In this document: positions 1 to 6,834 of the stretch, piece by piece
Position numbering within the stretch: position 1 is the first letter of the stretch
Layout of the letters: each line of letters starts with the position of its first letter
Assembly (NCBI GenBank): GCA_030605805.1
Contig: JAUWHQ010000154.1
Coordinates: 1 to 14,659 of the forward strand
Reading direction: 5' to 3'
DNA length: 14,659 nt
Source: Methanosarcinales archaeon
GTDB taxonomy: Archaea; Halobacteriota; Methanosarcinia; Methanosarcinales; Methanogasteraceae
Notes under the pieces: generated by a model
Seen by the model: only the letters and a program-made list of their open reading frames with translations
Databases searched by the model: none
What the model was told of the DNA's origin: nothing
Program-made: the position numbers and the translations under genes

Positions 1-320
1 CCCTTGAATCCGATCTGCTCGGCAATTCTTGCAGATTCAGCCACGTCCGCAGGAGTTGCTACCTTTGTGAAGAGCTTTGCCCTGTCACTCGATTGCCCAC
101 AATACCTGCACGGGAGATCTACGTTGCACCCCTTATTTGACGAGAGGATGAACGCATCCAGCTTGAAGACTCTCCCGAGGTTCTCATCCCTCACCTGACC
201 TGCTGCACTCAGCAATTGGGAGATTTTCGTCCGGTCATCTGCATTTTTGAAGAGATAAAGCGCATCTTCTCTTGTTATCGTATCCGCTCTTGCCCTCTCC
301 AGTATTTCCTCAAATTCCAT
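1..320 (-). CDS. Radical SAM protein, BioB/HmdB-like (partial, N-terminal part only)
   Basis: This open frame begins with ATG at 320 and runs off the left edge, so only about 106 residues are visible. A good ribosome binding site (AGGAGGGATAGAG) lies directly before the start. Residues 65-76 read CNVDLPCRYCGQ, so the three cysteines (C65, C71, C74) form CX5CX2C rather than the usual radical SAM CX3CX2C; the CRYCG ending is typical of BioB-like enzymes. From family knowledge, CX5CX2C is the hallmark of HmdB, a BioB-like enzyme linked to the guanylylpyridinol cofactor of [Fe]-hydrogenase, and of related archaeal proteins of unknown role. The acidic N-terminal helix region (residues 1-50) also resembles the BioB/HmdB class. 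It follows the dockerin-BtuF gene by 14 bases and is probably cotranscribed with it. The radical SAM call is firm; the HmdB-like assignment rests on one motif, and the C-terminal domain cannot be seen. Confidence 0.82.
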   Translation of the reverse strand, partial: MEFEEILERARADTITREDALYLFKNADDRTKISQLLSAAGQVRDENLGRVFKLDAFILSSNKGCNVDLPCRYCGQSSDRAKLFTKVATPADVAESARIAEQIGFK

Positions 321-334
321 CTCTATCCCTCCTA

Positions 335-1558
335 TTAATTGTCCCATGCGGACGGGTGAAAGAAGATTCCCTGATAGTCTACACGAAGCCAATCTTCGAA
401 ATACTCCTTATCTATCGCCACCGGATCGATATCCTCAAACTTGTCAGGATGAGCCATCCTCGCGAAGTATAGAACCCCAATGTCTCCTCTTGTCCCGGGA
501 AGCATGTACTCAACCAGGTACACATTCCCACTTTTCATCGCTGTAAGCTCATCGAATCCCGGATGATCCATCGCCTCTTCTATAGACTCATTCGCCTTCG
601 AGGAACTGGTTATTTTATAGCCCACGCTTTCACTCTTCCAATCTCCCAGAAGAATGATGTCCGGGTCATTGACGAGGATCCATTCCGGATCTACATCCAT
701 CCTCCCGGAGAAATCTGCGATATTTGTGAGACCAGCCGCCTCTATCGTCCTGCACATCGAATAATCCCTGCCAAAGACGCCTCTAAAGTCTACGTCTTGA
801 AAGAGCATCGTTGGCTTATCCTCTTCATCCATATCCTCCAGACGTTCCCTGATGACGCTCAAGTGGCTCTCTCTCCACTCAAGGTATTCTGCAGCTCTTT
901 CCCCGTTTCCAAGGATGTATCCCAGTAACATTATGACATTAGCGCGCTCATCCAGCTCGATGGTGTCTACACAGACCGCCTCGACACAGATCTCGTCCAG
1001 TTTCGTAGTGACTGGCTCCACAGGCGCCGGACTGCCGAGCATGATCACAACATCGGGATCGAGTTCTGCTACCAGTTCATAGTTGAGACCTCTCCACTGA
1101 TTGCCGATATCTGGTTTGTCACTCATCACCGGGAAGTAGCCACGTTCCGGTATGCTCCGTTCGATCCCTACCACTTTCTCCTCTGCACCGAGGAGCCGTA
1201 TGAACTCTGCCTGATTGTCGTCAGTGACAACGATACTCTCTATCGGCATCTCCAGCGTCACGATCCGGTCAACAGAATCGAGAACCGTAAGCTCCTTCTC
1301 TTTTCCGAGTATGACAAGCTCGATCTGTGTCACGTCCTGCATGTTGATCTTGCGGTCATACTTCGCATCTGCGAGATCTGTCTGATCCCGGTATTCGAGG
1401 ATGATCAGTTCGGTATACGTCACATCCTGCATGTTTATTGTGTCGTCTTCGTTCGCGTTTCCGAAGACGCCAAGCGTGTAGTCTGATGCTGCGGCTGGCA
1501 ATGCCAGTAGCATCAAGATTGTGGTTATTCCTGCCAGTATTGTATTTAGTTTCATCAT
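335..1558 (-). CDS. Secreted dockerin-like/BtuF-type substrate-binding protein (receptor 1)
   Basis: This 407-residue protein has a signal peptide (about residues 1-25, ending PAAAS). Two EF-hand-like dockerin repeats follow, at residues 34-45 (NANEDDTINMQD) and 64-75 (DAKYDRKINMQD). A helical-backbone periplasmic binding domain of the BtuF/FepB (TroA-like) type covers roughly residues 95-400. Typical binding-domain features are LVAELDPDVVIM, the long linker helix around LLGYILGNGERAAEYLEW, and AAGLTNIAD. I see no lipobox cysteine and no C-terminal membrane segment, so the dockerin module may be what holds it at the cell surface; that is inference. The start at 1558 has a GAGGT site five bases upstream; a second ATG follows at once. 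It has its own promoter near 1646 and precedes the radical SAM gene. The ligand could be a corrinoid, heme, iron or nickel chelate; no importer gene adjoins it, the nearest being at 3967-5882. Confidence 0.88.
   Translation of the reverse strand: MMKLNTILAGITTILMLLALPAAASDYTLGVFGNANEDDTINMQDVTYTELIILEYRDQTDLADAKYDRKINMQDVTQIELVILGKEKELTVLDSVDRIVTLEMPIESIVVTDDNQAEFIRLLGAEEKVVGIERSIPERGYFPVMSDKPDIGNQWRGLNYELVAELDPDVVIMLGSPAPVEPVTTKLDEICVEAVCVDTIELDERANVIMLLGYILGNGERAAEYLEWRESHLSVIRERLEDMDEEDKPTMLFQDVDFRGVFGRDYSMCRTIEAAGLTNIADFSGRMDVDPEWILVNDPDIILLGDWKSESVGYKITSSSKANESIEEAMDHPGFDELTAMKSGNVYLVEYMLPGTRGDIGVLYFARMAHPDKFEDIDPVAIDKEYFEDWLRVDYQGIFFHPSAWDN
1261..1558 (-). repeat. Duplicated N-terminal module, copy 1 (signal peptide plus dockerin repeats)
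   Basis: The DNA for the first about 100 residues of this receptor is very similar to 9541-9835 in the second dockerin-BtuF gene. Long stretches match base for base, for example the run coding for TLGVFGNANEDD. One codon is gained or lost in the signal peptide. The remainder of the two genes is not obviously alignable at DNA level. Confidence 0.85.
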
Positions 1559-1580
1559 ATACTACCTCACAATTATATTT

Positions 1581-1594
1581 CGTAGAATCCTACG
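1581..1594. repeat. Small inverted repeat in the leader of receptor 1
   Basis: CGTAG AATC CTACG is a perfect inverted repeat with five-base arms. It lies 22 bases before the start codon in the presumed 5' untranslated region. It could be a regulator site or an RNA hairpin near the ribosome binding site; a chance repeat of this size is also possible. Confidence 0.35.
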
Positions 1595-1602
1595 TGAAAT
1601 AC

Positions 1603-1670
1603 ATGTTACATGGGGCATGTGAATCATAGCTAATCCAGTCAATACTTAAAACTTTTGGTCAGTGTTGTAA
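1603..1670 (-). promoter_or_regulatory. Promoter and leader element for receptor 1 (shared motif, copy a)
   Basis: On the minus strand the sequence reads TTAC, seven bases, then ACCAAAAGTTTTAA (1659-1646), which fits an archaeal BRE plus TATA box. A 20-base leader block (plus-strand ATGTTACATGGGGCATGTGA, 1603-1622) begins 23 bases downstream, about where transcription should start. The same arrangement occurs at 2178-2245 and 9891-9959. The receptor start codon lies 44 bases beyond the block. The block contains the inverted repeat ACATG-GGG-CATGT (1608-1620). Confidence 0.7.
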
Positions 1671-1844
1671 CATAGATCACTAAGCATGTTAGCCATTGCT
1701 AAACGACCTCGGTTTTGAGCGAGGATGCAATTGCCATGGCTGCCAGCTCACGGATATAAATTCTGACCGGGGCTACCTGTTTACGCCCCTGTTGAGTGGT
1801 TGTCGATCGAATACTCTCGTTTCAAAACCGTTGGATATTCAAAA
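1671..1844. other. Gene-free stretch with several short inverted repeats
   Basis: The interval between the small protein and receptor 1 (1559-1904) holds no supportable gene. Outside the promoter and terminator it contains TTAGC-CATT-GCTAA (1689-1702), CCTCG-GTTTTGAG-CGAGG (1707-1724), the palindrome GCCATGGC (1733-1740) and GGGGC-11 bases-GCCCC (1769-1789). A TATA-like TTTATAT is visible on the minus strand near 1754-1761. The first repeat lies just upstream of the receptor 1 promoter and could be an activator or repressor site. A small structured RNA is possible, but I recognise no known RNA family and no tRNA. Confidence 0.4.
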
Positions 1845-1876
1845 GAGGGGGAAAATAAAATAAAAAAAACTCCTCC
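1845..1876 (-). terminator. Poly-T terminator after the small protein gene
   Basis: Reading the minus strand, 29 bases after the stop codon comes GGAGGAG, then eight T, ATTTT, ATTTT and CCCCCTC. Long T runs are the usual archaeal termination signal. It separates the small protein gene from the receptor 1 promoter. Confidence 0.65.
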
Positions 1877-1904
1877 AAACGAATGCCACAATCCACATTC
1901 ATGC

Positions 1905-2135
1905 TTATTTCTGCGATTTTCCGATTATATTGGCTATTCTCGCAAGTTTTTTGTCCACCATCGCCTTCCACGTCTCCAATATCGCATTCCACATCTCCAG
2001 GATCTCAAGCTCTTCTTCTCTTGTTAAAGGAAGTATGTATCCATGATAACCAGATCCATACTCGTACTGTGGAAACCAGTGCTGTGGCGTGTGAGGGGGT
2101 GAATGTTCATATCCTGATCCATGCATGCTTACCAT
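1905..2135 (-). CDS. Small His/Tyr/Pro-rich protein with C-terminal helix (hypothetical)
   Basis: This 76-residue protein has two parts. Residues 1-36 are rich in His (5, 11, 15, 19, 31), Tyr, Gly and Pro. Residues 37-71 (LTREEELEILEMWNAILETW and on) look like one amphipathic helix or coiled coil. The layout resembles small archaeal proteins of the DUF5320 kind, with a Gly/aromatic-rich start and an LTxEEEL helix, but that link is tentative. A GGAG lies just two bases before ATG 2135, so the ATG at 2126 (residue 4) with better spacing is an alternative start. Support for a real gene comes from context: a promoter with the same 14-base core as the two receptor genes lies 85 bases upstream, and a poly-T terminator follows the stop. 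The histidines suggest metal binding, which is inference. It lies just downstream of the ABC operon. Confidence 0.68.
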   Translation of the reverse strand: MVSMHGSGYEHSPPHTPQHWFPQYEYGSGYHGYILPLTREEELEILEMWNAILETWKAMVDKKLARIANIIGKSQK

Positions 2136-2177
2136 ATCTCCGGTTGGTTTTACATTATCTGCCTATATTCACAATTC

Positions 2178-2245
2178 ATGTCATACCGCGCGTGCATACC
2201 GTGATTATTCTTTCCATAACTTAAAACTTTTGGTTAATATCGTAG
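2178..2245 (-). promoter_or_regulatory. Promoter and leader element for the small protein (shared motif, copy b)
   Basis: On the minus strand CTAC, seven bases and ACCAAAAGTTTTAA (2234-2221) form a BRE/TATA-like promoter. The leader block (plus-strand ATGTCATACCGCGCGTGCAT, 2178-2197) begins 23 bases downstream, the same spacing as in copy a. The block matches copy c at 15 of 20 positions without gaps, and the start codon at 2135 is 42 bases beyond it. Confidence 0.7.
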
Positions 2246-2283
2246 CACAAACCAGCAGAGATTCCACCCGCTATTCATATCAA

Positions 2284-3090
2284 CTAATATTGAACAAGAC
2301 TCCCGTCCATCTTCGCTCTGTTGACCGCGTATCTGAACGAGAGTAAACCAAGAGGTACCAGCACAACCGAGAAGACCATGAGTGCGGATATCTCAGGAGC
2401 CAGTGCTGAAAGCGAGTACCCCTGAAGGAGCGCGTGCCTCATCCCGCTGAGCGAGTATGTGATCGGTAAAAGATACGAGATTGTCCGGAGCCACTCGGGC
2501 AGAATAGAGATCGGGAAGAGCACTCCGCCAAAGAGTTCGGATGTGCTCATAAAGAACATGTTGATCGGATCGCCTCTCTTGAGCACCATGATAAAGCTTG
2601 CAGAGATTATGCCGATGCTGCCGAAGCATATTATCGTTAGAACGAGGATTAACAGAGCAGCAGGGACATTTGCATTACTCATATCCACACCCAGGAGAAT
2701 ACCGATCACAAGATACATCAAAACCCTGAAAGACATGAAGATAAAACTCCAGAGAGATGATAGCGTTACTATTGCCGAGGTATCGGTCGGGGTAACAAGC
2801 ATCGCTTCCAGTGTGCCCATCATCTGCTCCCCCCGGATGCTCTCTGAAAAACTCCTGAGCGCAGTCATCAGATACCCTGAAAAGGCTATGCCTATCAGCA
2901 CAAAGGAGAAATAGTCCCCACCATAAGGTTCAAGATGCGCCATTCCCGCACCTCCGACCAGTTTGGAAACGAAGTAAAAGGTCAGAATCGAGAAGAGCAT
3001 GAAGAAGAATCTCAGGAAGAACTCGAATTTATAGCTTGTTGCAAGTACCAGATCTCTTATTATGAAGGAAAACGCTTTTTTCCATATCAA
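2284..3090 (-). CDS. ABC-2 type transporter permease
   Basis: This 268-residue protein has about six hydrophobic segments, with a cytoplasmic loop near residues 80-100 (FSESIRGEQMMGTLEAMLVTP). That loop is typical of ABC-2 export permeases (GTLE.LL.TP). The segment FGGVLFPISILPEWLRTISYL followed by PITYSLSGMRHALLQG is also family-typical. The start is TTG at 3090, overlapping the TGA of the upstream ATPase gene by four bases (TTGA), with GGGGGA about eight bases before it. It forms the membrane half of an exporter with the preceding ATPase and is the last gene of the four-gene ABC operon. The cargo is unknown; lipids, peptides, antibiotics or metal chelates are all possible for this family. 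Confidence 0.9.
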   Translation of the reverse strand: MIWKKAFSFIIRDLVLATSYKFEFFLRFFFMLFSILTFYFVSKLVGGAGMAHLEPYGGDYFSFVLIGIAFSGYLMTALRSFSESIRGEQMMGTLEAMLVTPTDTSAIVTLSSLWSFIFMSFRVLMYLVIGILLGVDMSNANVPAALLILVLTIICFGSIGIISASFIMVLKRGDPINMFFMSTSELFGGVLFPISILPEWLRTISYLLPITYSLSGMRHALLQGYSLSALAPEISALMVFSVVLVPLGLLSFRYAVNRAKMDGSLVQY

Positions 3091-3962
3091 AATCTCATTC
3101 CCCCATGTCTACCGCCACCCATCATCCGTCTACGCCCCTGATAAACGTGCTTTGGTGCTGCCCCCCTCTCAAACTCTTTGCCGGTGTAGTGCATGAAGAC
3201 GTCACCCAATCCGGGATCCGGTTTATCAAGTCCGGCTTTCAGTTTATCTAACGTCCCGACTGCCACTATTCTGCCCTCATTGATGATCGCAATCCTGTCG
3301 CACAACTCTTCTGCCTCAGGAAGGTGGTGTGTGGATAGGAAAACGGTCTTCCCCGCGTCCCCTGTGATGTGTTCCTTCACAAACTTCCTCACATTCTGCG
3401 CCGCACCCGGATCCAGTGCTCTCGTCGGCTCATCCATGAACAGAACCACGGGATCGTTCAAGAGTCCACGTGCAATAGCCATCCGTTGTTTCATTCCTGC
3501 AGAATAACTGAGAAACATATCATCTGCCCTGTCCTCCATCCCAACAAGGCTCAGTAACTCATCTATTCTCTCTTCCGCATCATCAGAATAGTAATTGTGA
3601 AGAGCGGCAAAGAATCTGAGATTGTGTCTCCCGGTCAGCCGCCAGTAGAAGCTCCGTTCATCAGAAGTGACGAAACCGATCGATTCCCTGATCTTTCCAC
3701 TATCCTTCGCGATGTCATATCCGTTCACATAAGCGGTTCCTTCCGTGGGGGAGATCAGCGTGCATAGCATCTTTATGAGCGTGGTCTTGCCAGCGCCATT
3801 CGGTCCGAGAATGCCGAAGAGCTCGCCACTTTTGACATTGAGGTTCACATCAACAACTGCGGTCATCGCATCCTTTCTGAAGGGGTGCAGGAAAAAGTCG
3901 GTAAATCCCTTCTGCAATGCAAACTTCTTTGTTAGATTGTGCGTCTCAATCGTATATTTCAA
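3087..3962 (-). CDS. ABC-2 type exporter ATP-binding protein
   Basis: This 291-residue ATPase shows Walker A GPNGAGKT (53-60), signature LSYSAGMKQR (151-160), Walker B VVLFMDEP (172-179) and switch histidine H212. The usual Q-loop glutamine is absent: residues 96-110 read GFVTSDERSFYWRLT, a variant found in ABC-2 export ATPases. It starts with TTG at 3962, four bases after the BtuD-type stop; the AAGGATGAG before it can serve as ribosome binding site. The last about 20 residues form a Gly/Arg/Met-rich tail (GRRRMMGGGRHGGMRF) beyond the normal ATPase fold. That tail overlaps the region that primes translation of the permease, so it may be partly shaped by gene overlap. It pairs with the permease at 2284-3090. 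Confidence 0.92.
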   Translation of the reverse strand: MKYTIETHNLTKKFALQKGFTDFFLHPFRKDAMTAVVDVNLNVKSGELFGILGPNGAGKTTLIKMLCTLISPTEGTAYVNGYDIAKDSGKIRESIGFVTSDERSFYWRLTGRHNLRFFAALHNYYSDDAEERIDELLSLVGMEDRADDMFLSYSAGMKQRMAIARGLLNDPVVLFMDEPTRALDPGAAQNVRKFVKEHITGDAGKTVFLSTHHLPEAEELCDRIAIINEGRIVAVGTLDKLKAGLDKPDPGLGDVFMHYTGKEFERGAAPKHVYQGRRRMMGGGRHGGMRF

Positions 3963-3966
3963 TATC

Positions 3967-4758
3967 TCATCCTTTTCTCCCTATAGGTGCCTGCTTCAGC
4001 GGTATGATATAGGGCGTTTCTGATTGTTTTCTCACAGCTGCCTCGACATTGTAGACAGACTCTATATTCTCCGGGGTCAACACATAAGAAGGCTCGCCAG
4101 CGGCAACGATTTTACCGCTTTTCATCATGATCATCCTGTCCGAGTATCTCGATGCGAGGTTCAGATCATGAACCGCCATCAGGGCAGTGATCACTTTTTT
4201 GTTCACAAGATCTCTTATTATATTCATCACGTCAAGCTGATGCCATATATCGAGATTGCTGGTCGGTTCATCGAGCAAAAGAACGTCCGCTTCCTGAACA
4301 AGCGCCCGTGCGAGAAGCACTTTCTGCTGCTGACCACCGCTTAATTCGTTGAAATTGTTCATTCCGAGCTCCTCAATTCCAAGTAATCTCAGCACCGCCC
4401 ACACCTTCTCCTCGTCGTCATCACTGCTGATCCATCCGAGATGTGGGCGCCTGCCCATAAGCACCGTATCAACGACATTGTTGGGAAAGATGCGCAGTGA
4501 ATTCTGCGGCACATAAGCAATGTTCCTGGCAACATCCATCCGCTTCATCCTGGTTACCTCCTTTCTGTCGATGAGAATGCTGCCGCTTTGCGGTGTCAGT
4601 ATCCGGTCTATGCATTTGATGAGCGTGGATTTGCCAGAACCATTCGGACCCACGATAGCAACAAGCTTCGCCGGAGGTATCTCAAAACTCACGTTCTTGA
4701 GGATTGGCACGCTATCGTAGCTGAATATGATATCCTTTGCCTGGAGTTTTATCATCAT
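3967..4758 (-). CDS. Cobalamin/iron-chelate importer ATPase (BtuD/FecE type)
   Basis: This 263-residue ATPase has Walker A GPNGSGKS (37-44), Q-loop Q85 in VPQNS, signature LSGGQQQK (139-146), Walker B VLLLDEP (159-165) and H197 in AVHDLN. These, with the NVVDTVLMGRRPHLGW stretch, are characteristic of the FecE/BtuD class that energises uptake of cobalamin, heme or iron-siderophore. It starts with ATGATG at 4758-4753. The first ATG overlaps the permease stop by four bases, and AGGAGGGAG lies about ten bases upstream inside the permease gene. It works with the permease at 4755-5882. The family is clear, but the substrate cannot be chosen from sequence. Confidence 0.94.
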   Translation of the reverse strand: MMIKLQAKDIIFSYDSVPILKNVSFEIPPAKLVAIVGPNGSGKSTLIKCIDRILTPQSGSILIDRKEVTRMKRMDVARNIAYVPQNSLRIFPNNVVDTVLMGRRPHLGWISSDDDEEKVWAVLRLLGIEELGMNNFNELSGGQQQKVLLARALVQEADVLLLDEPTSNLDIWHQLDVMNIIRDLVNKKVITALMAVHDLNLASRYSDRMIMMKSGKIVAAGEPSYVLTPENIESVYNVEAAVRKQSETPYIIPLKQAPIGRKG

Positions 4759-5882
4759 GTCCAGAACTCCCTCCTCTTTCCTTTCAGAATCAGGTACATG
4801 AAGAACGGAACCCCGATGAGGGATGTCATGATCCCTGTGGGGATGATGGTGGGTGCTATGATATTCATTCCGATGGCATCAGCCAAGATTAACACGAATG
4901 CGCCGAGAATGCCAGATGCCGGGATGAGAAACCTGTGATCGCCGCCTATTATCATGCGTGCTATATGCGGTGCGACCAGCCCGATAAACCCGATGGTTCC
5001 GGTAAAACAGACAACAGTTGCCACTAACAGACTTGAGATTACCATGATGAACGTTCTGACGTTGTTGGCATCCACGCCGATGCTCTTTGCGGTCTCGTCT
5101 CCAGCCGTCATGATGTTTAAGTCCCACGCCTTTGACATGAGTAAGGGGATGCAGATCACAAAGACTACGAGTATGAGCGGGAATCTCTCCCACGTGAAAG
5201 CGGCAAGATCGCCCATTCCCCAGCTTGTCATCAGTCGCAGTTGCTCGTCTGAGGCGAAGTACTTGAATAACTGGCTCATTGCAGTGAATAGATAGTTAAC
5301 TGCAATCCCGGCAAGTATCATGGTCTCGGATGTTGCCCCTTTAACGGTTGCCAGTGCAATGATGAAACCCGAACATAGCAATGCGAATACGAAGGCATTC
5401 CCGATGAGAAGATATGGTCCTCCGATGACGGAAATTCCGAGAACTGCCGCAACGGCGATTCCAAATTGCGCACCTGCTGAGATCCCGAGCGTGAAAGGGC
5501 TTGCCAGTGGATTTTTTAGCACTGCCTGCATCACGCACCCGCATACGCCAAAACCGAAGCCAGCCATAACGCCCCCAATGATTCGGGGAAACCGTATGTT
5601 CCATATAACCTGTTCCGTAAGATCGTCTACATTGAAACAATCGGGATAGAGTTTATCAAGAAGTGCACAATAAGCCTCCGTGACTGTGATATCCAGCGGT
5701 CCAAGCGTTATGATTATGCCGGTCAGGAGTATGATCAACAGCAAGATTGTGCCCATAAAAGCCGTCTTCCTGAAGACGAACTTCTTATACGCTTCCTGCG
5801 TCGTACTCAGCTTTCCAGTGCGTGATGATCTGCGCTTTACTGCTTTTGTCATTTTTGTTGTGTGGTCAAATCGATCCCGCAC
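4755..5882 (-). CDS. Cobalamin/iron-chelate importer permease (BtuC/FecCD type)
   Basis: This 375-residue membrane protein has about ten hydrophobic segments starting near residue 42. It carries FecCD family marks: RFPRIIGGVMAGFGFGVCGC, NPLASPFTLGISAGAQFG, the coupling-helix region DETAKSIGVD, and FIGLVAPHIARMIIGGDHR. The longest frame starts at a GTG (5882) with no clear ribosome binding site; ATG at 5852 (residue 11) also lacks one. A TTAAAT about 23 bases upstream of the GTG would fit a leaderless message, but this is weak. The first 40 residues are basic and hydrophilic and likely cytoplasmic. It heads the four-gene ABC operon. No binding-protein gene adjoins it, so it probably uses one or more of the receptors encoded at 335-1558, 8534-9835 and 13838-14659. 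Confidence 0.93.
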   Translation of the reverse strand: MRDRFDHTTKMTKAVKRRSSRTGKLSTTQEAYKKFVFRKTAFMGTILLLIILLTGIIITLGPLDITVTEAYCALLDKLYPDCFNVDDLTEQVIWNIRFPRIIGGVMAGFGFGVCGCVMQAVLKNPLASPFTLGISAGAQFGIAVAAVLGISVIGGPYLLIGNAFVFALLCSGFIIALATVKGATSETMILAGIAVNYLFTAMSQLFKYFASDEQLRLMTSWGMGDLAAFTWERFPLILVVFVICIPLLMSKAWDLNIMTAGDETAKSIGVDANNVRTFIMVISSLLVATVVCFTGTIGFIGLVAPHIARMIIGGDHRFLIPASGILGAFVLILADAIGMNIIAPTIIPTGIMTSLIGVPFFMYLILKGKRREFWT

Positions 5883-5905
5883 AAGCGGTAAACGCCACTG
5901 GATTT

Positions 5906-5976
5906 AACCACCGAGGACACAGAGAGCACAGAGTTTTTAAATCGATCCTCTGCGTCCCTCTGTGCTCTCTGTGGTT
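5906..5976. repeat. Purine-rich inverted repeat (dispersed, MITE-like)
   Basis: Two imperfect arms of 28-29 bases, 5906-5933 and 5948-5976, flank a 14-base loop. Each arm begins AACCAC at its outer end and is built from GACACAGAG/GCACAGAG-like units. Sequences of this kind (AACCAC.GAG..CACAGAG) are known as dispersed repeats in many prokaryotic genomes. It lies between the SPFH gene and the ABC operon. The loop contains TTTAAAAA on the minus strand, which resembles a TATA box. The transcript would fold into a long hairpin that could also stop or protect messages. Confidence 0.75.
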
Positions 5977-6000
5977 GTAGTTCCTACCGATGTCATTTAT

Positions 6001-6030
6001 GTCAGTCGCGGTGTTGCGCCTCCAACTGAC
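6001..6030 (-). terminator. Possible hairpin after the SPFH gene
   Basis: The arms GTCAGT (6001-6006) and ACTGAC (6025-6030) are perfect complements, with a partly pairing GC-rich interior (GGTG...). It begins 28 bases past the SPFH stop codon. No T run follows on the minus strand, so it is a weak candidate for a terminator or message-end hairpin. Confidence 0.3.
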
Positions 6031-6057
6031 CATTACAGTTTTTGCCATTTTCTTCCA

Positions 6058-6834
6058 TTACCGTTCTGTGAAGGCTTTGGTCAGACCCGCGGTTGCACCG
6101 ATACCTCCAGCCCCTCCTGCTGCTCCGCTCGATATCACGATCAGGTTCTTCTCCTTCGCAATCTCTGTTAATGTCTGGAATTCCCTGAGCTTCAGCGCAA
6201 CAGGCGTCTTCTCATAGAATGCTGCAGCCTCACTCATCTTCTCTGATGCCTGGTATTCAGCCTCGGCAAGGATGATTCTGGATCTCCGCTCCCGTTCTGC
6301 CTCTGCCTGCCTTGCAATCGCCCTCAGCATGTTCTCTGGCAGTGCCACATCCCTCATCGTGACTACAACAACCTTCATACCCCATGGGTCGGTTGCAACG
6401 TCCAGTAGCTCCTGTACTTTCTTATTGAGCCGGTCCCTCTCAGAGAGGATACTATCAAGCTCGTTCTGACCCAGAACATCCCGGAGCGTCGTCTGGGCAA
6501 GGAGCGCTGTTGCAGCCTCGTAATCCTCAACCTCTACAATCGCCCTGCACGAATCCGTAACCTTGAAGTAAATCACAGCGTCCACATCGAGGCTGACATT
6601 GTCGCTGCTTATCACGGTCTGTTTGGGCACATCAAGCTCCCTCACACGCAGGTCAACCCTCACGATCCGGTCCACGAATGGTATGATCAGGAATAGCCCG
6701 GGACCTTTCTCGCCGAGCAACTTTCCGAACCGGAATACCACAGCCCGCTCATACTGCCTCGTGATCTTTACAGCCATCACCAGGAGGATGAGCACCGCAA
6801 GGGCTCCTGCCAATAACGGGATGTTTAATGCCAT
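6058..6834 (-). CDS. SPFH/stomatin-prohibitin-like membrane protein
   Basis: This 258-residue protein has an N-terminal membrane anchor (about residues 5-24). An SPFH (Band 7) domain follows, with YERAVVFRFGKLLGEKGPGL, a VDLRVRELDVPKQTVISSDN strand and ISSDNVSLDVDAVIYFKV. A charged helix around RQAEAERERRSRIILAEAEY and a Gly/Ala-rich tail (AAGGAGGIGATAGL) complete it. Such proteins form ring-like membrane scaffolds and often act with a protease or NfeD partner; no NfeD gene is visible here. The start at 6834 has a near-ideal AGGTGA site and overlaps the end of the CooC-like gene by ten bases, so the two are translationally linked. Pairing with a CooC-type ATPase and a methyltransferase is unusual and suggests a membrane platform for that pathway, which is inference. 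Confidence 0.92.
   Translation of the reverse strand: MALNIPLLAGALAVLILLVMAVKITRQYERAVVFRFGKLLGEKGPGLFLIIPFVDRIVRVDLRVRELDVPKQTVISSDNVSLDVDAVIYFKVTDSCRAIVEVEDYEAATALLAQTTLRDVLGQNELDSILSERDRLNKKVQELLDVATDPWGMKVVVVTMRDVALPENMLRAIARQAEAERERRSRIILAEAEYQASEKMSEAAAFYEKTPVALKLREFQTLTEIAKEKNLIVISSGAAGGAGGIGATAGLTKAFTER

Noticed and set aside
1769..1789. Possible tRNA or cobalamin riboswitch in the gap before receptor 1
   Set aside because: No tRNA T-arm or anticodon arm pattern and no conserved B12-box sequence could be found. Only short unrelated hairpins are present.
1883..2224. Plus-strand open frame of 113 codons over the small protein gene
   Set aside because: It lacks a ribosome site and domain marks and runs opposite the minus-strand gene that has a promoter and terminator.
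5906..5976. CRISPR-like repeat or insertion sequence end
   Set aside because: There is only one inverted pair with no regular spacers and no transposase gene nearby, so a small dispersed repeat is the better reading.
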